A DNA stretch of 64,000 nucleotides from Burkholderia sp. WSM2230 (GCF_000472445.1 NZ_AXAJ01000002.1:62001-126000); one strand, 5' to 3'; shown: positions 36,796-46,309, numbered from the stretch's first letter. Translations and numbers: made by a program. Notes: generated from the letters alone by a model not told the origin.

Positions 36796-37266
36796 TTAAT
36801 GCGTGACGCCGTTCTGCGCCGCGCCGTCCTGGCCGCCCATCTGCGCGAGGCGTTGCTCGTAGAGCGCCTGGAAGTTGATTTCGGCGAGGTGGATCGGCGG
36901 GAAGCCGGCGCGCGTGATCGCGTCTGCGATGTTCGAGCGCAGGTACGGGAACAGGATGGTCGGACACGCAATGCCGACGAGCGGATCGATCTGCTCAGCG
37001 GGAATGTTGCGGATGTCGAAAATGCCGGCTTGCTTCGCTTCGATCAGGAACGCGACCTTATCCGACACCTTGGCCGTCACCGTGCCGGTCACGAGGACTT
37101 CGAACACGCTCTCCGCGAGGCGCTCAGCCTTCACGTCGACTTCCACTTCGACCGACGGCATGTCCTGCTCGAGGAAAATGGCCGGCGAATTGGGTTGCTC
37201 GAGCGACATGTCCTTCAGATAGATGCGCTGGATGTTGAAGAACGGCTGGTTATTCTCGTCGGACAT
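36796..37266 (-). CDS. secB: Protein-export chaperone SecB
   Basis: Tetrameric cytosolic chaperone that holds precursors unfolded and hands them to SecA. The 156 residues show [20 protein letters not shown], the SecA-contact region, and [31 protein letters not shown] with its core [19 protein letters not shown]. The ATG at 37266 gives the family start ([10 protein letters not shown]). It lies between grxC and gpsA in the conserved order rhodanese-grxC-secB-gpsA. Confidence 0.97.
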   Translation of the reverse strand: MSDENNQPFFNIQRIYLKDMSLEQPNSPAIFLEQDMPSVEVEVDVKAERLAESVFEVLVTGTVTAKVSDKVAFLIEAKQAGIFDIRNIPAEQIDPLVGIACPTILFPYLRSNIADAITRAGFPPIHLAEINFQALYEQRLAQMGGQDGAAQNGVTH

Positions 37267-37420
37267 GATTGTGTGATTCCCTGATAGATATGCGAAGCGG
37301 CGGCCCATGAGTTCCATGGCCCGCCAGATAGTTGCGGCGCGCCGCCCGCTCCTTCAACGGAGCGACGATGCGCCGTCTTGTGCCTCACCCGCCAATACAC
37401 GCGCGCAAACGCGCGCGCAT

Positions 37421-37681
37421 TCAGGCGGCTTCGAGCAGAGGCGTCAGACCGCCCGCGCGATCCAGCGCGGAAAGGTCGTCGTACCCGCCGACATGCTTCT
37501 CGCCGATGAACACCTGCGGCACCGTGCGACGACCGGTCCTGGTCATCATTTCCTCACGACGGGCCGGGTCCTTGTCGATCAGTACTTTTTCGATATTCTC
37601 GACGCCGCGCGACTTTAAAAGACGTTCGGCCATCTGGCAATACGGGCACACCTGCGTGCTGTACATGATCACTTTGTTCAC
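37421..37681 (-). CDS. grxC: Glutaredoxin 3 (GTG start)
   Basis: Glutathione-dependent disulfide oxidoreductase of 86 residues with the dithiol active site CPYC (Cys12, Cys15), TVPQVFIG (cis-proline) and HVGGYDDLSALD for glutathione binding. The GTG at 37681 has a strong AAGGAG and overlaps the stop of the rhodanese gene by four bases, so the two are translationally coupled. Confidence 0.96.
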   Translation of the reverse strand: MNKVIMYSTQVCPYCQMAERLLKSRGVENIEKVLIDKDPARREEMMTRTGRRTVPQVFIGEKHVGGYDDLSALDRAGGLTPLLEAA

Positions 37682-38103
37682 TTGGCTACTCCTTGTTTCA
37701 CAACCGGCATGCCGGCTTTCTGCCAGGCGTCGACGCCGCCTTCCAGAACGTGGACTTCCGCATATCCCGCGTCCTGCACGATACGCGCTGCCTTGTTCGA
37801 CTGCTGGCCGGTCTGGCACACCAGCAGCACAGGGTTGTTCTTATTCTTCACCAGTTGCGCGACCTTTGCTTGCAACTCGGCGAATTCGAGGTGCCGCGCC
37901 GCGGGCAAATGCCCCTTGGCGAAGTCGGCCGACGGACGCAGGTCGATAACAGCCGCATTGCGCCGGTTGATCAGCTGCGTGGCTTCGGCCGCCGACAGGC
38001 CGCCGCGGCCACGCCGGCTGAGGCTCGGCCACAGCAGCAACCCACCGGAGATGAGGACGATCGCGATCAGGACAAGGTTTGTGTAATCAGTGAAAAACTT
38101 CAC
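37678..38103 (-). CDS. Membrane-anchored rhodanese-like sulfurtransferase (GTG start)
   Basis: A 141-residue protein with one N-terminal membrane helix (LVLIAIVLISGGLLLWP) and a rhodanese domain with active cysteine in LLVCQTGQQSNKAARI. It probably transfers sulfane sulfur; the partner is unknown. I prefer GTG at 38103 over the in-frame ATG at 38151, because that ATG lies within a TATAAT -10 box (minus strand, 38150-38155) that would begin transcription about 40 bases before the GTG. Coupled to grxC by a four-base overlap. Confidence 0.88.
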   Translation of the reverse strand: MKFFTDYTNLVLIAIVLISGGLLLWPSLSRRGRGGLSAAEATQLINRRNAAVIDLRPSADFAKGHLPAARHLEFAELQAKVAQLVKNKNNPVLLVCQTGQQSNKAARIVQDAGYAEVHVLEGGVDAWQKAGMPVVKQGVAK

Positions 38104-38240
38104 GGAAAATCCGCCGAAAAAGAGAGAAATCGAAAAGGGCAATCCGGCCATTATAAAATAACCGTCTGACGCGATGGCGGCGCTCCCCGGCGGGCGCTTC
38201 GCAGCGCTTTACCGCTTCCTTACTACCGACCGGCAATCTT

Positions 38241-38987
38241 ATGTACAAACTCGTTCTCATCCGCCACGGCGAATCGACCTGGAACAAGGAAAACCGCTTC
38301 ACGGGCTGGGTCGACGTCGACCTGACCGAGCAGGGCAACCGCGAAGCACAGCAGGCGGGTGTGCTGCTGAAGGAATCCGGCTACACGTTCGACATCGCGT
38401 ACACCTCGGTGCTCAGGCGCGCGATTCGCACGCTGTGGCACGTGCAGGACCAGATGGACCAGATGTACATTCCGGTCGTCCATTCGTGGCGTCTGAACGA
38501 GCGCCATTACGGCGCGCTGTCGGGCCTCAACAAGGCAGAAACGGCGGCTAAATTCGGCGACGAACAGGTGCTCGTCTGGCGCCGCAGCTACGATACGCCG
38601 CCGCCGGCGCTCGAGCCGACCGACGAGCGCGCGCCCTACGACGATCCGCGCTACGCGAAGGTGCCGCGCGAACAGTTGCCGCTCACCGAGTGCCTGAAAG
38701 ATACGGTCGCGCGCGTGCTGCCGCTGTGGAACGAGTCGATCGCGCCGGCCATCAAGTCGGGTCGCAAGGTGGTGATCGCCGCACACGGCAACTCGATCCG
38801 CGCGCTGGTGAAGTACCTGGACAACATTTCGGACGACGACATCGTCGGGCTCAACATTCCTAACGGCGTGCCGCTCGTCTATGAACTGGACGAGGATCTG
38901 AAGCCCATCAAGCACTACTACCTGGGCGATCAGGAAGCCATCGCGAAGGCCCAGGCCGCCGTCGCCAAGCAAGGTAAGGCGGGCTGA
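38241..38987 (+). CDS. gpmA: 2,3-bisphosphoglycerate-dependent phosphoglycerate mutase
   Basis: Interconverts 3- and 2-phosphoglycerate in glycolysis/gluconeogenesis. The 248 residues match the cofactor-dependent dPGM family. The phospho-histidine lies in [18 protein letters not shown], with the second catalytic histidine in [29 protein letters not shown] is also typical. Divergent from the rhodanese gene. Followed by a 622-base repeat-bearing gap. Confidence 0.98.
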   Translation: MYKLVLIRHGESTWNKENRFTGWVDVDLTEQGNREAQQAGVLLKESGYTFDIAYTSVLRRAIRTLWHVQDQMDQMYIPVVHSWRLNERHYGALSGLNKAETAAKFGDEQVLVWRRSYDTPPPALEPTDERAPYDDPRYAKVPREQLPLTECLKDTVARVLPLWNESIAPAIKSGRKVVIAAHGNSIRALVKYLDNISDDDIVGLNIPNGVPLVYELDEDLKPIKHYYLGDQEAIAKAQAAVAKQGKAG

Positions 38988-39081
38988 TCCCGCGGGGCGC
39001 ACTGCGCGCTGCCGGGCGGGTGCGGGTCATATCGGCCTGCCGTCGCTCCGGCAGGCGCTCCGCCCGTCGGCCTGTCCGTCG

Positions 39082-39195
39082 CTGGAGTCGCCGGTTGTTC
39101 GTCGTTGGAGTCGCCGGTTGTTCGTCGTTGGAGTCGTCGCTTGTTCGACGTTGGAGTCGCCGCTTGTTCGATGTTGAGTCGCCGCTTGTTCGTCG
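39082..39195. repeat. 23-bp minisatellite (five units) in the gpmA-ctpA gap
   Basis: Units begin at 39082, 39105, 39128, 39151 and 39174; each is about TTGGAGTCGCCGGTTGTTCG plus TCG, with point changes and one single-base deletion in the last. The flanking gap (38988-39609, 622 bases) holds no supportable gene. Confidence 0.92.
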
Positions 39196-39280
39196 TTGTT
39201 TCGCATTCCCGCGCATCTTTGTTAAAGAAGGTGGCAGCGAACCTCGGCGCAAACGCGGCGGGTGGCGTCAAATGCGTTGT

Positions 39281-39320
39281 GTCGGCTCGGGTCGGCGCGG
39301 GTTGGCGCGGGTCGGCTCCG
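39281..39320. repeat. 10-bp GC-rich repeats in the gpmA-ctpA gap
   Basis: Four near-identical 10-base units: GTCGGCTCGG, GTCGGCGCGG, GTTGGCGCGG, GTCGGCTCCG, with degenerate copies to about 39340. Second, separate repeat block in the same gap. Confidence 0.75.
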
Positions 39321-39609
39321 CTCGGGTCACGTCGGGTCGCTCATGCCGCTAGCACCGACCCAGCCGGAGCGCCGCCCGGCAACACCTACCGGTCGGCACA
39401 CCCGCTTCCCCGGAACGCGCCATTCTTCCCGCCGCCCGCCGTTACCGCAGATTACTTCGCCGCGGGACGCACGTTCCGCCGAACCCGGCACGCTTGCCGC
39501 TGTCGAATCACGATTGCCTGCGCCGCGCCCTGTGTTGGCGGGTGTGCAGTTATACTTGTCCGTCCCCATCTCTTGACGCTGCCACGCGCTTCCGACCGCA
39601 ACAGACTCT

Positions 39610-41184
39610 ATGCGAAAGAACCTGAAAAATATCGGCCTGATCGCCGCGGGCCTTGCTACCGGTGTATTTGCCACCCTGCAACTCTCGGCCTCGGCGCAGC
39701 AACCCGCCAGCGCGGCCACGCCGTTGCCGCTGGACCAGCTCAGGCTCTTTGCCGAAGTGTTCGGGCAGATCAAGCACGAGTACGTCGAACCTGTCGACGA
39801 TAAAAAGCTCCTCACCGCCGCCATCAAAGGTATGGTGTCGAGCCTCGACCCGCATTCGTCCTACCTCGACAAGACGGATTACGAGGAGCTGCAGGAGCAG
39901 ACCAAGGGCCGCTTCGCAGGCCTCGGCATTGAAATTTCGTCGGAAGACGGCCTGATCAAGGTGATCTCGCCAATTGAAGACACGCCCGCATTCCGCGCCG
40001 GTATCCGTCCGGGCGACCTGATCACGCGCATCAACGACAAGCCCGTGCGCGGCATGACGCTCGACCAGGCGGTCAAGCAGATGCGCGGCGAGCCGGGCAC
40101 CAAGGTCACGCTCACCATCTTCCGTAAGACCGACGACCGTACGTTCCCGCTCACCGTGACGCGCGCAGTCATCAAGGTGCAGTCGGTCAAGATGAAGATT
40201 CTCGCGCCGGGTTACGCCTATGTGCGTATCACGAGCTTCCAGGAGCGCACCACGCCTGACCTGGCCGCCAGACTGCAGGACATCGCGCGTCAGCAACCCA
40301 ATCTGAAGGGCCTCGTGCTCGATCTGCGCAACAACGGCGGCGGTCTGCTGCAAAGCGCGGTCGGCGTGGCCGGCGCGTTCCTGCCGCCGAATTCGGTTGT
40401 CGTGTCCACCAACGGGCAGATTCCAGACTCGAAGCAGGTCTATCGCGACACCTACGACAACTACCGTCTGCAATCTTTCGACACCGACCCGCTGAAAGAC
40501 GAAGCGCCGATCTTCAAGACGGTGCCGATGGTCGTGCTGACCAACGCGTATTCCGCGTCGGCATCGGAAATCGTCGCGGGCGCGCTGCAGGATCAGCATC
40601 GCGCGTTGATCGTCGGCAAAACCACGTTCGGCAAGGGCTCCGTGCAAACTGTGCGCCCCATGACTGCCGACACCGCGCTGCGCCTGACCACGGCGTACTA
40701 CTACACGCCGAGCGGCCGTTCCATCCAGAACAAGGGCATCCGTCCTGACATCGCGGTGGACCAATACGCGGAAGGCGATCCGGACGACGCACTCGTCACG
40801 CGCGAGGTCGACTACTCGAACCACCTTGCCAATACGCAAGATCCGAACGAGAAGAAGGAAGCCGAAAAGCGCGAGCAGGATCGCATGGATCAGCTGCGTC
40901 AGCTCGAAGAGCAGAACGACAAGAAAACGCCGGAGCAGCGTCAGAAAGATCGCGAACGCAAGCCGGTCGAATTCGGTTCCGCCGACGACTACATGCTCGC
41001 GCAAGCCTTGAATAAACTGGAAGGCAAGCCGGTGCAGGAGTCGAAGTCGCTCACCGAGCGTCGTCTCGCGCAGAACAAGCCGGCGACGTCGGCGTCCGCG
41101 CCGGTCGCCGTGAAGCCCACGCAACCGGTGCCGGGCGCGTCGAACACGGCGCCGGCTTCCGCTCCGGCAACGCAAGGCAAGTAA
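39610..41184 (+). CDS. ctpA: S41-family carboxy-terminal processing protease
   Basis: Periplasmic serine protease that trims or degrades envelope proteins. The 524 residues have a signal peptide (to about SASAQ at 30), a PDZ domain (about 90-170: FAGLGIEISSEDGLIKV, AFRAGIRPGDLI), and the S41 domain with LDLRNNGGGLLQSAV, catalytic Ser in NAYSASASEIVAGAL and Lys in GKTTFGKGSVQ. The C-terminal 110 residues are charged then Ala/Pro-rich and not part of the catalytic fold. The upstream gap carries tandem repeats. Confidence 0.95.
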   Translation: MRKNLKNIGLIAAGLATGVFATLQLSASAQQPASAATPLPLDQLRLFAEVFGQIKHEYVEPVDDKKLLTAAIKGMVSSLDPHSSYLDKTDYEELQEQTKGRFAGLGIEISSEDGLIKVISPIEDTPAFRAGIRPGDLITRINDKPVRGMTLDQAVKQMRGEPGTKVTLTIFRKTDDRTFPLTVTRAVIKVQSVKMKILAPGYAYVRITSFQERTTPDLAARLQDIARQQPNLKGLVLDLRNNGGGLLQSAVGVAGAFLPPNSVVVSTNGQIPDSKQVYRDTYDNYRLQSFDTDPLKDEAPIFKTVPMVVLTNAYSASASEIVAGALQDQHRALIVGKTTFGKGSVQTVRPMTADTALRLTTAYYYTPSGRSIQNKGIRPDIAVDQYAEGDPDDALVTREVDYSNHLANTQDPNEKKEAEKREQDRMDQLRQLEEQNDKKTPEQRQKDRERKPVEFGSADDYMLAQALNKLEGKPVQESKSLTERRLAQNKPATSASAPVAVKPTQPVPGASNTAPASAPATQGK

Positions 41185-41251
41185 GCAGCGCAAGCAGCAC
41201 CACCTCGCGTGTCTTCGCGGCCTACGCCGCGAAGACACGCCGGCCCCCGCC

Positions 41252-42010
41252 ATGAACGACGATCAACTCCTTCGCTATTCCCGCCACATTCTCGTCGACG
41301 AAATCGGCATCGAGGCGCAGCAGCGCTTTATCGAGGCGCACGCGATCATCGTCGGCGCAGGCGGGCTGGGTTCGCCCGCGGCGATGTACCTTGCGGCGGC
41401 GGGCGTCGGACGCTTGACGCTGGTGGATGCCGATACAGTCGATCTCACCAATCTGCAGCGGCAAATCCTGCATGTGAGCGCGTCCGTCGGACGCAAGAAG
41501 GTGGAGTCCGGTCGCGACACGCTTGCACAAATCAATCCCGAAGTGAGCGTGAACGCGGTAGCGGAACGCGTCGACGACGCATGGCTCGATCGCGAAGTGC
41601 CGGGCGCCACGGTCGTGCTGGATTGCACCGACAATTTCGCCACGCGCCACGCGATCAATCGCGCCTGTGTGAAGCACGGCGTGCCGCTCGTGTCAGGCGC
41701 GGCGTTGCGCTTCGACGGCCAGATCAGCACGTTCGATTTCCGCGACGAAGCATCGCCATGCTACGCGTGTGTGTTTCCCGAAGACCAGCCGTTCGAGGAG
41801 GTTGCGTGTTCGACCATGGGCGTGTTCGCGCCCACGGTCGGCATCATCGGGTCGATGCAGGCGGCTGAAGCGCTCAAGGTCATCGGCCAGATCGGCACGC
41901 CGCTCAGCGGCCGCCTGACCATGCTGGATTCGCTGCGAATGGAGTGGACCACCATGCGCATTGGCCGCCAGCCGGATTGCCCCATCTGCAAGGAACGCCA
42001 CCGCGCCTGA
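41252..42010 (+). CDS. moeB: MoeB/ThiF-family adenylyltransferase
   Basis: Activates the C-terminal glycine of a ubiquitin-like sulfur carrier (MoaD or ThiS) as an acyl-adenylate. The 252 residues fit MoeB without a rhodanese tail. Motifs are RYSRHILVDEIGIEAQ, IIVGAGGLGSPAAMYLAAAG (cores GAGGLGSPAA), DADTVDLTNLQRQI, DCTDNFATRHAIN, and zinc cysteines CYAC and CPIC. Alone after ctpA (67-base gap). Molybdopterin versus thiamine use cannot be told here. Confidence 0.93.
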   Translation: MNDDQLLRYSRHILVDEIGIEAQQRFIEAHAIIVGAGGLGSPAAMYLAAAGVGRLTLVDADTVDLTNLQRQILHVSASVGRKKVESGRDTLAQINPEVSVNAVAERVDDAWLDREVPGATVVLDCTDNFATRHAINRACVKHGVPLVSGAALRFDGQISTFDFRDEASPCYACVFPEDQPFEEVACSTMGVFAPTVGIIGSMQAAEALKVIGQIGTPLSGRLTMLDSLRMEWTTMRIGRQPDCPICKERHRA

Positions 42011-42027
42011 TCACATGCAAAGCCCAT

Positions 42028-42063
42028 AACGACAAACGCCGCACAAGTGCGGCGTTTGTCGTT
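42028..42063. terminator. Bidirectional terminator between moeB and ptsI
   Basis: AACGACAAACGCCGCAC and its exact complement GTGCGGCGTTTGTCGTT are separated by two bases: a perfect stem of about 16 bp. It lies between convergent genes. The flanking A/T run is interrupted, but stem strength supports termination. Confidence 0.75.
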
Positions 42064-42086
42064 CAAGCGGGCATCATCACGCAGAA

Positions 42087-43835
42087 TCAGGCTTGCGCGA
42101 CACGCTTGAGCGCAGCCTGCACTTCTTCAGGTTCGAACGATGCGAGCACATCGGCCACCGGTTTCTCCAGCGTCTTCAGATGCGAGCGCAACACTTCCTG
42201 CTTGACCTCGAGTAATTGGCTGGGATGCATCGAAAACTCGGTGAGACCCATGCCGAGCAAGAGACGCGTCAACGTGGGATCGCCCGCCATCTCGCCGCAC
42301 ACGGACACCGGCACGCCTGCGCGCTTCGCCTCGCGCAGCGTGAACGCGATCAGATGCAGCACCGCCGGATGCAGCGGGTCGTACAGATGCGCGACAGAAT
42401 TATCGGCACGGTCGATAGCAAGCGTGTACTGGATCAGATCGTTCGTGCCGATCGACAGAAAGTCGAGCCGTTTAAGGAACAGCGGCAATGCAATCGCGGC
42501 CGCCGGAATCTCGATCATTGCGCCGATCTGCACGTTCGGGTTGTAGGCAATCCCGGCGTCGTCCAGTTGACGCTTGGCTTCGCGGATCAGGTCGAGCGTT
42601 TGATCGATTTCCTGCGCATGCGCGAGCATCGGCACCAGAATTTTCACCGAACCGAACGCCGACGCGCGAAGAATCGCGCGCAGTTGCGTGAGGAACATCT
42701 GCGGCTCGGAGAGGCTCCAGCGAATCGCCCTGAGCCCGAGCGCCGGATTCGGCGCCGTCTCATAGCCGTCGCCGCCGCTCATCGAATCGAGCGGCTTGTC
42801 CGCGCCGACGTCGATCGTGCGGATTGTGACGGGCAGGCCGTTCATCAACTCGACTGCACGCCGATAGGCTTCGAACTGCTCCTCCTCTTCCGGCATCCGG
42901 TCCTTGTGATTCATGAACAGGAACTCGGTGCGGAACAGGCCGACGCCGGTCGCGCCGGCATCGAGCGCGGCGCGCGCGTCGTCCGGCAGCTCGATATTCG
43001 CGCACAGCTCGATGCGCGTGCCGCACAGCGTTTGCGTGGGTGAGAACTTGAGGCGCTGCAGCTTGCGCTGCTCGAGAGCCTTTTCGCTTTGCCGGTACGA
43101 GTACTCCTCGAGGACGATCGGCGCGGGATCGACAATCACGATGCCATGATCGCCGTCGACGATGATCAGGTCGTCCTGGCGAATCAATGCGCTCGCGTGC
43201 TGCACACCGACCGCGGCGGGAATACCCAGGCTTCGCGCGACGATAGCCGTATGCGAAGTGCGGCCGCCGAGATCCGTGACGAAGCCCTGGAACGTTTGCG
43301 TCTTGAATTGCATCATGTCGGCCGGCGCAATGTCGTGAGCCACCACGATCATCTCGTCGCAGGCGCCGTGCACGCCGTCCACGAGCGTCGCGGAGGCGCC
43401 CGCCAGCGCCTTCAGCACGCGCTCCACCACTTGCTCGATGTCGGCTTTACGCTCGCGCAGATACTCGTCTTCGATATCGTCGAAATGACGCGACAGCCGT
43501 TCCAGTTGTTCGGTGAGCGCCCACTCGACGTTGTAGCGGCGCGTGCGAATCAGGTCGATGGTTTCCTGAACGAGCATTGCATCGTTCAGGATCATTGAAT
43601 GTACGTTGATGAACGCGCCCATTTCACTGGGCGCGTCTGCGGCGAGGTCCGCGCGCAATGCGTCGAGTTCTACGTGCACGCGCTGTTGGGCCGCGCGAAA
43701 GCGCTCGACCTCGCTTTCGATCTGCGCGGGTTCGATCAGATAGTGGTCTACGTCAAGTGCAGCCGGGGCGATCAGATAAGCCCGCCCGATGGCAATACCG
43801 CGTGACACGGGAATTCCATGCAGCGTGAACGACAC
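42087..43835 (-). CDS. ptsI: PTS Enzyme I (phosphoenolpyruvate-protein phosphotransferase)
   Basis: Transfers phosphate from PEP to HPr. The 582 residues show the swiveling phospho-His in GGRTSHTAIVARSLGIPAA (core GGRTSHTAIVA), GLFRTEFLFMN, NPALGLRAIR and the catalytic-cysteine VCGEMAGDP. I start at GTG 43835 (VSFTLHGIPVSRG), which has GGAGG five bases before; a GTG at 43841 would overlap that ribosome-binding site. ptsH lies upstream on the same strand but a strong terminator separates them; a TATAAT at 43911-43916 (minus strand) may start ptsI on its own. Confidence 0.97.
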   Translation of the reverse strand: MSFTLHGIPVSRGIAIGRAYLIAPAALDVDHYLIEPAQIESEVERFRAAQQRVHVELDALRADLAADAPSEMGAFINVHSMILNDAMLVQETIDLIRTRRYNVEWALTEQLERLSRHFDDIEDEYLRERKADIEQVVERVLKALAGASATLVDGVHGACDEMIVVAHDIAPADMMQFKTQTFQGFVTDLGGRTSHTAIVARSLGIPAAVGVQHASALIRQDDLIIVDGDHGIVIVDPAPIVLEEYSYRQSEKALEQRKLQRLKFSPTQTLCGTRIELCANIELPDDARAALDAGATGVGLFRTEFLFMNHKDRMPEEEEQFEAYRRAVELMNGLPVTIRTIDVGADKPLDSMSGGDGYETAPNPALGLRAIRWSLSEPQMFLTQLRAILRASAFGSVKILVPMLAHAQEIDQTLDLIREAKRQLDDAGIAYNPNVQIGAMIEIPAAAIALPLFLKRLDFLSIGTNDLIQYTLAIDRADNSVAHLYDPLHPAVLHLIAFTLREAKRAGVPVSVCGEMAGDPTLTRLLLGMGLTEFSMHPSQLLEVKQEVLRSHLKTLEKPVADVLASFEPEEVQAALKRVAQA

Positions 43836-44059
43836 GCGCACCTCCTCTAGTTGTGTGATGCCGCGGCAAACCGCTGCAATGCTCTCAGACTCTCGTCGTC
43901 ATTATAAATTCCGCGCCCTTCGGCACGCGCGCGAATGCTGTGTGCAGCGCAGCACGAAAGCGCGTAGCCAGGCCATGCCGCCTGGGAGTGTGCCAGCAAA
44001 CACGCATTACCTGCTTTGGCGTCGGCGCATCGTCATGATCTATGCGTATTGTCGCCCGC

Positions 44060-44089
44060 AAAAAAAAACGCCGCGGATGGCCGCGGCGT
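44060..44089 (-). terminator. Rho-independent terminator between ptsH and ptsI
   Basis: On the minus strand ACGCCGCGG-CCAT-CCGCGGCGT is a perfect 9-bp stem followed by eight or nine T. It sits 31 bases past the ptsH stop and 225 before ptsI, so it is positioned to end or attenuate transcription within the PTS cluster. Confidence 0.9.
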
Positions 44090-44119
44090 CTTTATTCATC
44101 GTCATGTCGATTCGCAAGC

Positions 44120-44389
44120 TCACTGACCTTCGCCGAATTTATCAGCGATCAGTTTCAACAATGCGTCCATGGCTTCTTTTTCGTCGGCGCCTTCGGTTTC
44201 GATCAGCACCGTACTGCCGATTCCCGCAGCCAGCATCATCACGCCCATGATGCTTTTCGCATTGATACGGCGGCCATTACGGCTCATCCAGATTTCGGAC
44301 TGGTAACTGCCCGCGAGTTGCGTCAATTTGGCCGACGCGCGCGCGTGCAGCCCCAGCTTGTTCACGATAGTCGTTTCCTGTTGCAGCAT
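44120..44389 (-). CDS. ptsH: HPr phosphocarrier protein
   Basis: An 89-residue phosphocarrier between Enzyme I and EIIA proteins. The phosphorylated histidine is in NKLGLHARASAKLTQLA (His16 region), and a serine in KSIMGVMML corresponds to the HPr-kinase site of other bacteria. It lies between the EIIA-Man and ptsI genes, with a terminator just downstream. Confidence 0.97.
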   Translation of the reverse strand: MLQQETTIVNKLGLHARASAKLTQLAGSYQSEIWMSRNGRRINAKSIMGVMMLAAGIGSTVLIETEGADEKEAMDALLKLIADKFGEGQ

Positions 44390-44506
44390 GTGATGGTCCG
44401 AAGCGCGGGTAAGTGTTGTTGTGAAAGAAGAAACTGCAAATCAGGCGCAGTGCGGTTGGAGATGCAAGGGCAACGAGAGCTGCGCTGCGGCTTGCCGAGC
44501 GGCCGA

Positions 44507-44995
44507 CTAGAGACCCGCCGGCCCGCCCTTTTGCGTGAGGTCCGCGTCGGGCGGCAAGGCCGGCAGACAGTCTGCTGCCACAGCCGCGGCCTCGGCGGGC
44601 GCGGGCGTGGCCGGGCCGATCGCATGGACGCCCTTTGTCGCACCGGCGAGCGCCTTGTCGACCAGCGTGTCGAGCGGCGTCGCACGATAACAGACCGCGC
44701 GCACGAGCATCGGCAAATTCACGCCGCAGAGCACGCGCACGTCAGGCACCGAAGCAAGCCGCCCCGCGATATTCGCGGGTGTCGCGCCGAACATGTCGGT
44801 GAGCACGAGCGCGCCGTTCTCTTCCTTCAGACGCGCAATCTCCGACTCCGCAAAAGAAACCATTTGTGCGGGATCGCAATCGGGCGATACATCGATCACT
44901 CCGATACGAGCCGGCAAACCGCCGTAAATATGCGAAATACAGTCGCGCAACGCGGTGGCGAACGGAGCGTGCGCAATGATCAGAATGCCTGCCAT
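44507..44995 (-). CDS. PTS EIIA, mannose family
   Basis: A 162-residue EIIA of the mannose/sorbose family with phospho-His9 in MAGILIIAHAPFATAL, LVLTDMFGATPANIAG and VLCGVNLPMLVRAV. The last 30 residues are Ala/Pro-rich. No EIIB or EIIC of this family is present, so it is probably a regulatory EIIA paired with ptsH and ptsI, as in other Betaproteobacteria. The gshB gene lies upstream across 357 bases. The regulatory role is inferred from the lack of a permease. Confidence 0.9.
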   Translation of the reverse strand: MAGILIIAHAPFATALRDCISHIYGGLPARIGVIDVSPDCDPAQMVSFAESEIARLKEENGALVLTDMFGATPANIAGRLASVPDVRVLCGVNLPMLVRAVCYRATPLDTLVDKALAGATKGVHAIGPATPAPAEAAAVAADCLPALPPDADLTQKGGPAGL

Positions 44996-45352
44996 GTCAG
45001 CCTACTGCAAAAAGACGGCCACAAACGTGGATCGGAACCTTGTCCGGAATGCTCGCGCCCTCGGCCGGCCGTTGGCCATGAGGGCCGCAATTGCATCACT
45101 TCACAAGCAGGAGATCGACCGTAACGCCGCAGCGGCGCCTGTCCAACCTGCCCGTTCAACACTCCGCTGTCCATGCCGGCGGCTCCGCGCGGAGCCCGCC
45201 GCCAGGAATCGATGCGGAGAGCGGGCATTGTAGCAGGCCCGTTTTCAGGCCCACGCCGATGTCCCGCCCGCAGCGGACATCATGCTGTTCCTGTCACTCA
45301 GTTTGGGAGCCGCTGCCCGCTTTCAAGCACAGCCGCCCGATTCGCCACGCGC
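44996..45352. other. Gap between EIIA-Man and gshB, no gene seen
   Basis: 357 bases without a supportable gene, on either strand. No clear terminator for gshB or promoter consensus for the EIIA-Man gene was recognised. GCCCTC and GAGGGC (near 45056 and 45080) form a weak inverted repeat. Confidence 0.5.
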
Positions 45353-46309
45353 TCAACCCGCCGCGCGCTCCAGCGCGTCCACGAACATGGCGGCGACGTC
45401 GAAGCCCGTCTGATCCATGATCTCGCGAAAGCACGTCGGGCTCGTCACGTTCACTTCCGTGAGCCAATCGCCGATCGCATCGAGCCCGACCAGCAGCAGC
45501 CCGCGCGCCGCCAGCACCGGTGCGAGCGTGTCCGCAATCTTGCGGTCATGCGCGGTGAGCGGACGCGCGACGCCCAGCCCGCCGGCGGCGAGATTGCCGC
45601 GCACCTCGTTGCCCTGCGGAATCCGGGCGAGCGAATACGGCACCGCCTCGCCGCCGATCAGCAGAATCCGCTTGTCGCCGTCCTTGATCTCGGGAATGAA
45701 CTTTTGCGCCATCACCGTGCGCGCACCGTCGTGGCTCAGCATTTCGACGATCGAGCCGAGATTCATGCCGTCCGGCTTCACGCGGAATACACCCATGCCG
45801 CCCATGCCGTCGAGCGGCTTAAGGATCACGTCGCCGTGCTGCTCGTGGAACGCCCTCAAGCGCGCCGGATCGCGCGTCACGAGAGTAGGTGCGACGAACT
45901 GCGCGAATTCGCCGATAGCCAACTTTTCGGAATGGTCACGAATCGCCTGCGGCTTGTTGAAAATGCGTGCGCCCGCGCGTTCGGCCATTTCCAGCAGCCA
46001 CGTGGACGTCACGTATTCCATGTCGAACGGCGGGTCCTTGCGCATCACGACGGCGCTAAAGCTCTTCAGCGGACGCGGCGCCGCGGTTTCCGCCGCATAC
46101 CATTCGTCGCGATGCAGATCGGTCACGTCGCCCGTAATCGCAAAGCGCCGCACGTTGGCTTCGACGTCGCCGCCAGTCCACGCCAGATGCTTCGGCTCGC
46201 ACGTGTAGAGCGTATGACCGCGGCGCGCGGCCTCGGCCATCATCGCGTAAGTCGAGTCTTTGTAGATCTTGAACTGCGTGAGCGGATCGGCGATGAAAAG
46301 AATGTCCAT
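45353..46309 (-). CDS. gshB: Glutathione synthetase
   Basis: ATP-grasp ligase that adds glycine to gamma-glutamylcysteine. The 318 residues match the proteobacterial GshB family: MDILFIADPLTQFKIYKDST, KDPPFDMEYVTSTWLLE, ILKPLDGMGGMGVFRV (ATP loop), and the C-terminal DWLTEVNVTSPTCFREI. It follows gshA on the same strand after 95 bases, so the two glutathione steps are likely co-transcribed. Confidence 0.97.
   Translation of the reverse strand: MDILFIADPLTQFKIYKDSTYAMMAEAARRGHTLYTCEPKHLAWTGGDVEANVRRFAITGDVTDLHRDEWYAAETAAPRPLKSFSAVVMRKDPPFDMEYVTSTWLLEMAERAGARIFNKPQAIRDHSEKLAIGEFAQFVAPTLVTRDPARLRAFHEQHGDVILKPLDGMGGMGVFRVKPDGMNLGSIVEMLSHDGARTVMAQKFIPEIKDGDKRILLIGGEAVPYSLARIPQGNEVRGNLAAGGLGVARPLTAHDRKIADTLAPVLAARGLLLVGLDAIGDWLTEVNVTSPTCFREIMDQTGFDVAAMFVDALERAAG

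Noticed and set aside
39082..39195. 23-bp repeats as a CRISPR array
   Set aside because: The units are directly adjacent without spacers and no cas gene is present.
39000..39270. Open minus-strand frames through the 23-bp repeats (Thr/Asn/Arg-rich peptide)
   Set aside because: A 23-bp unit shifts frame at each copy, the frames lack a convincing ribosome-binding site, and the product is pure repeat.
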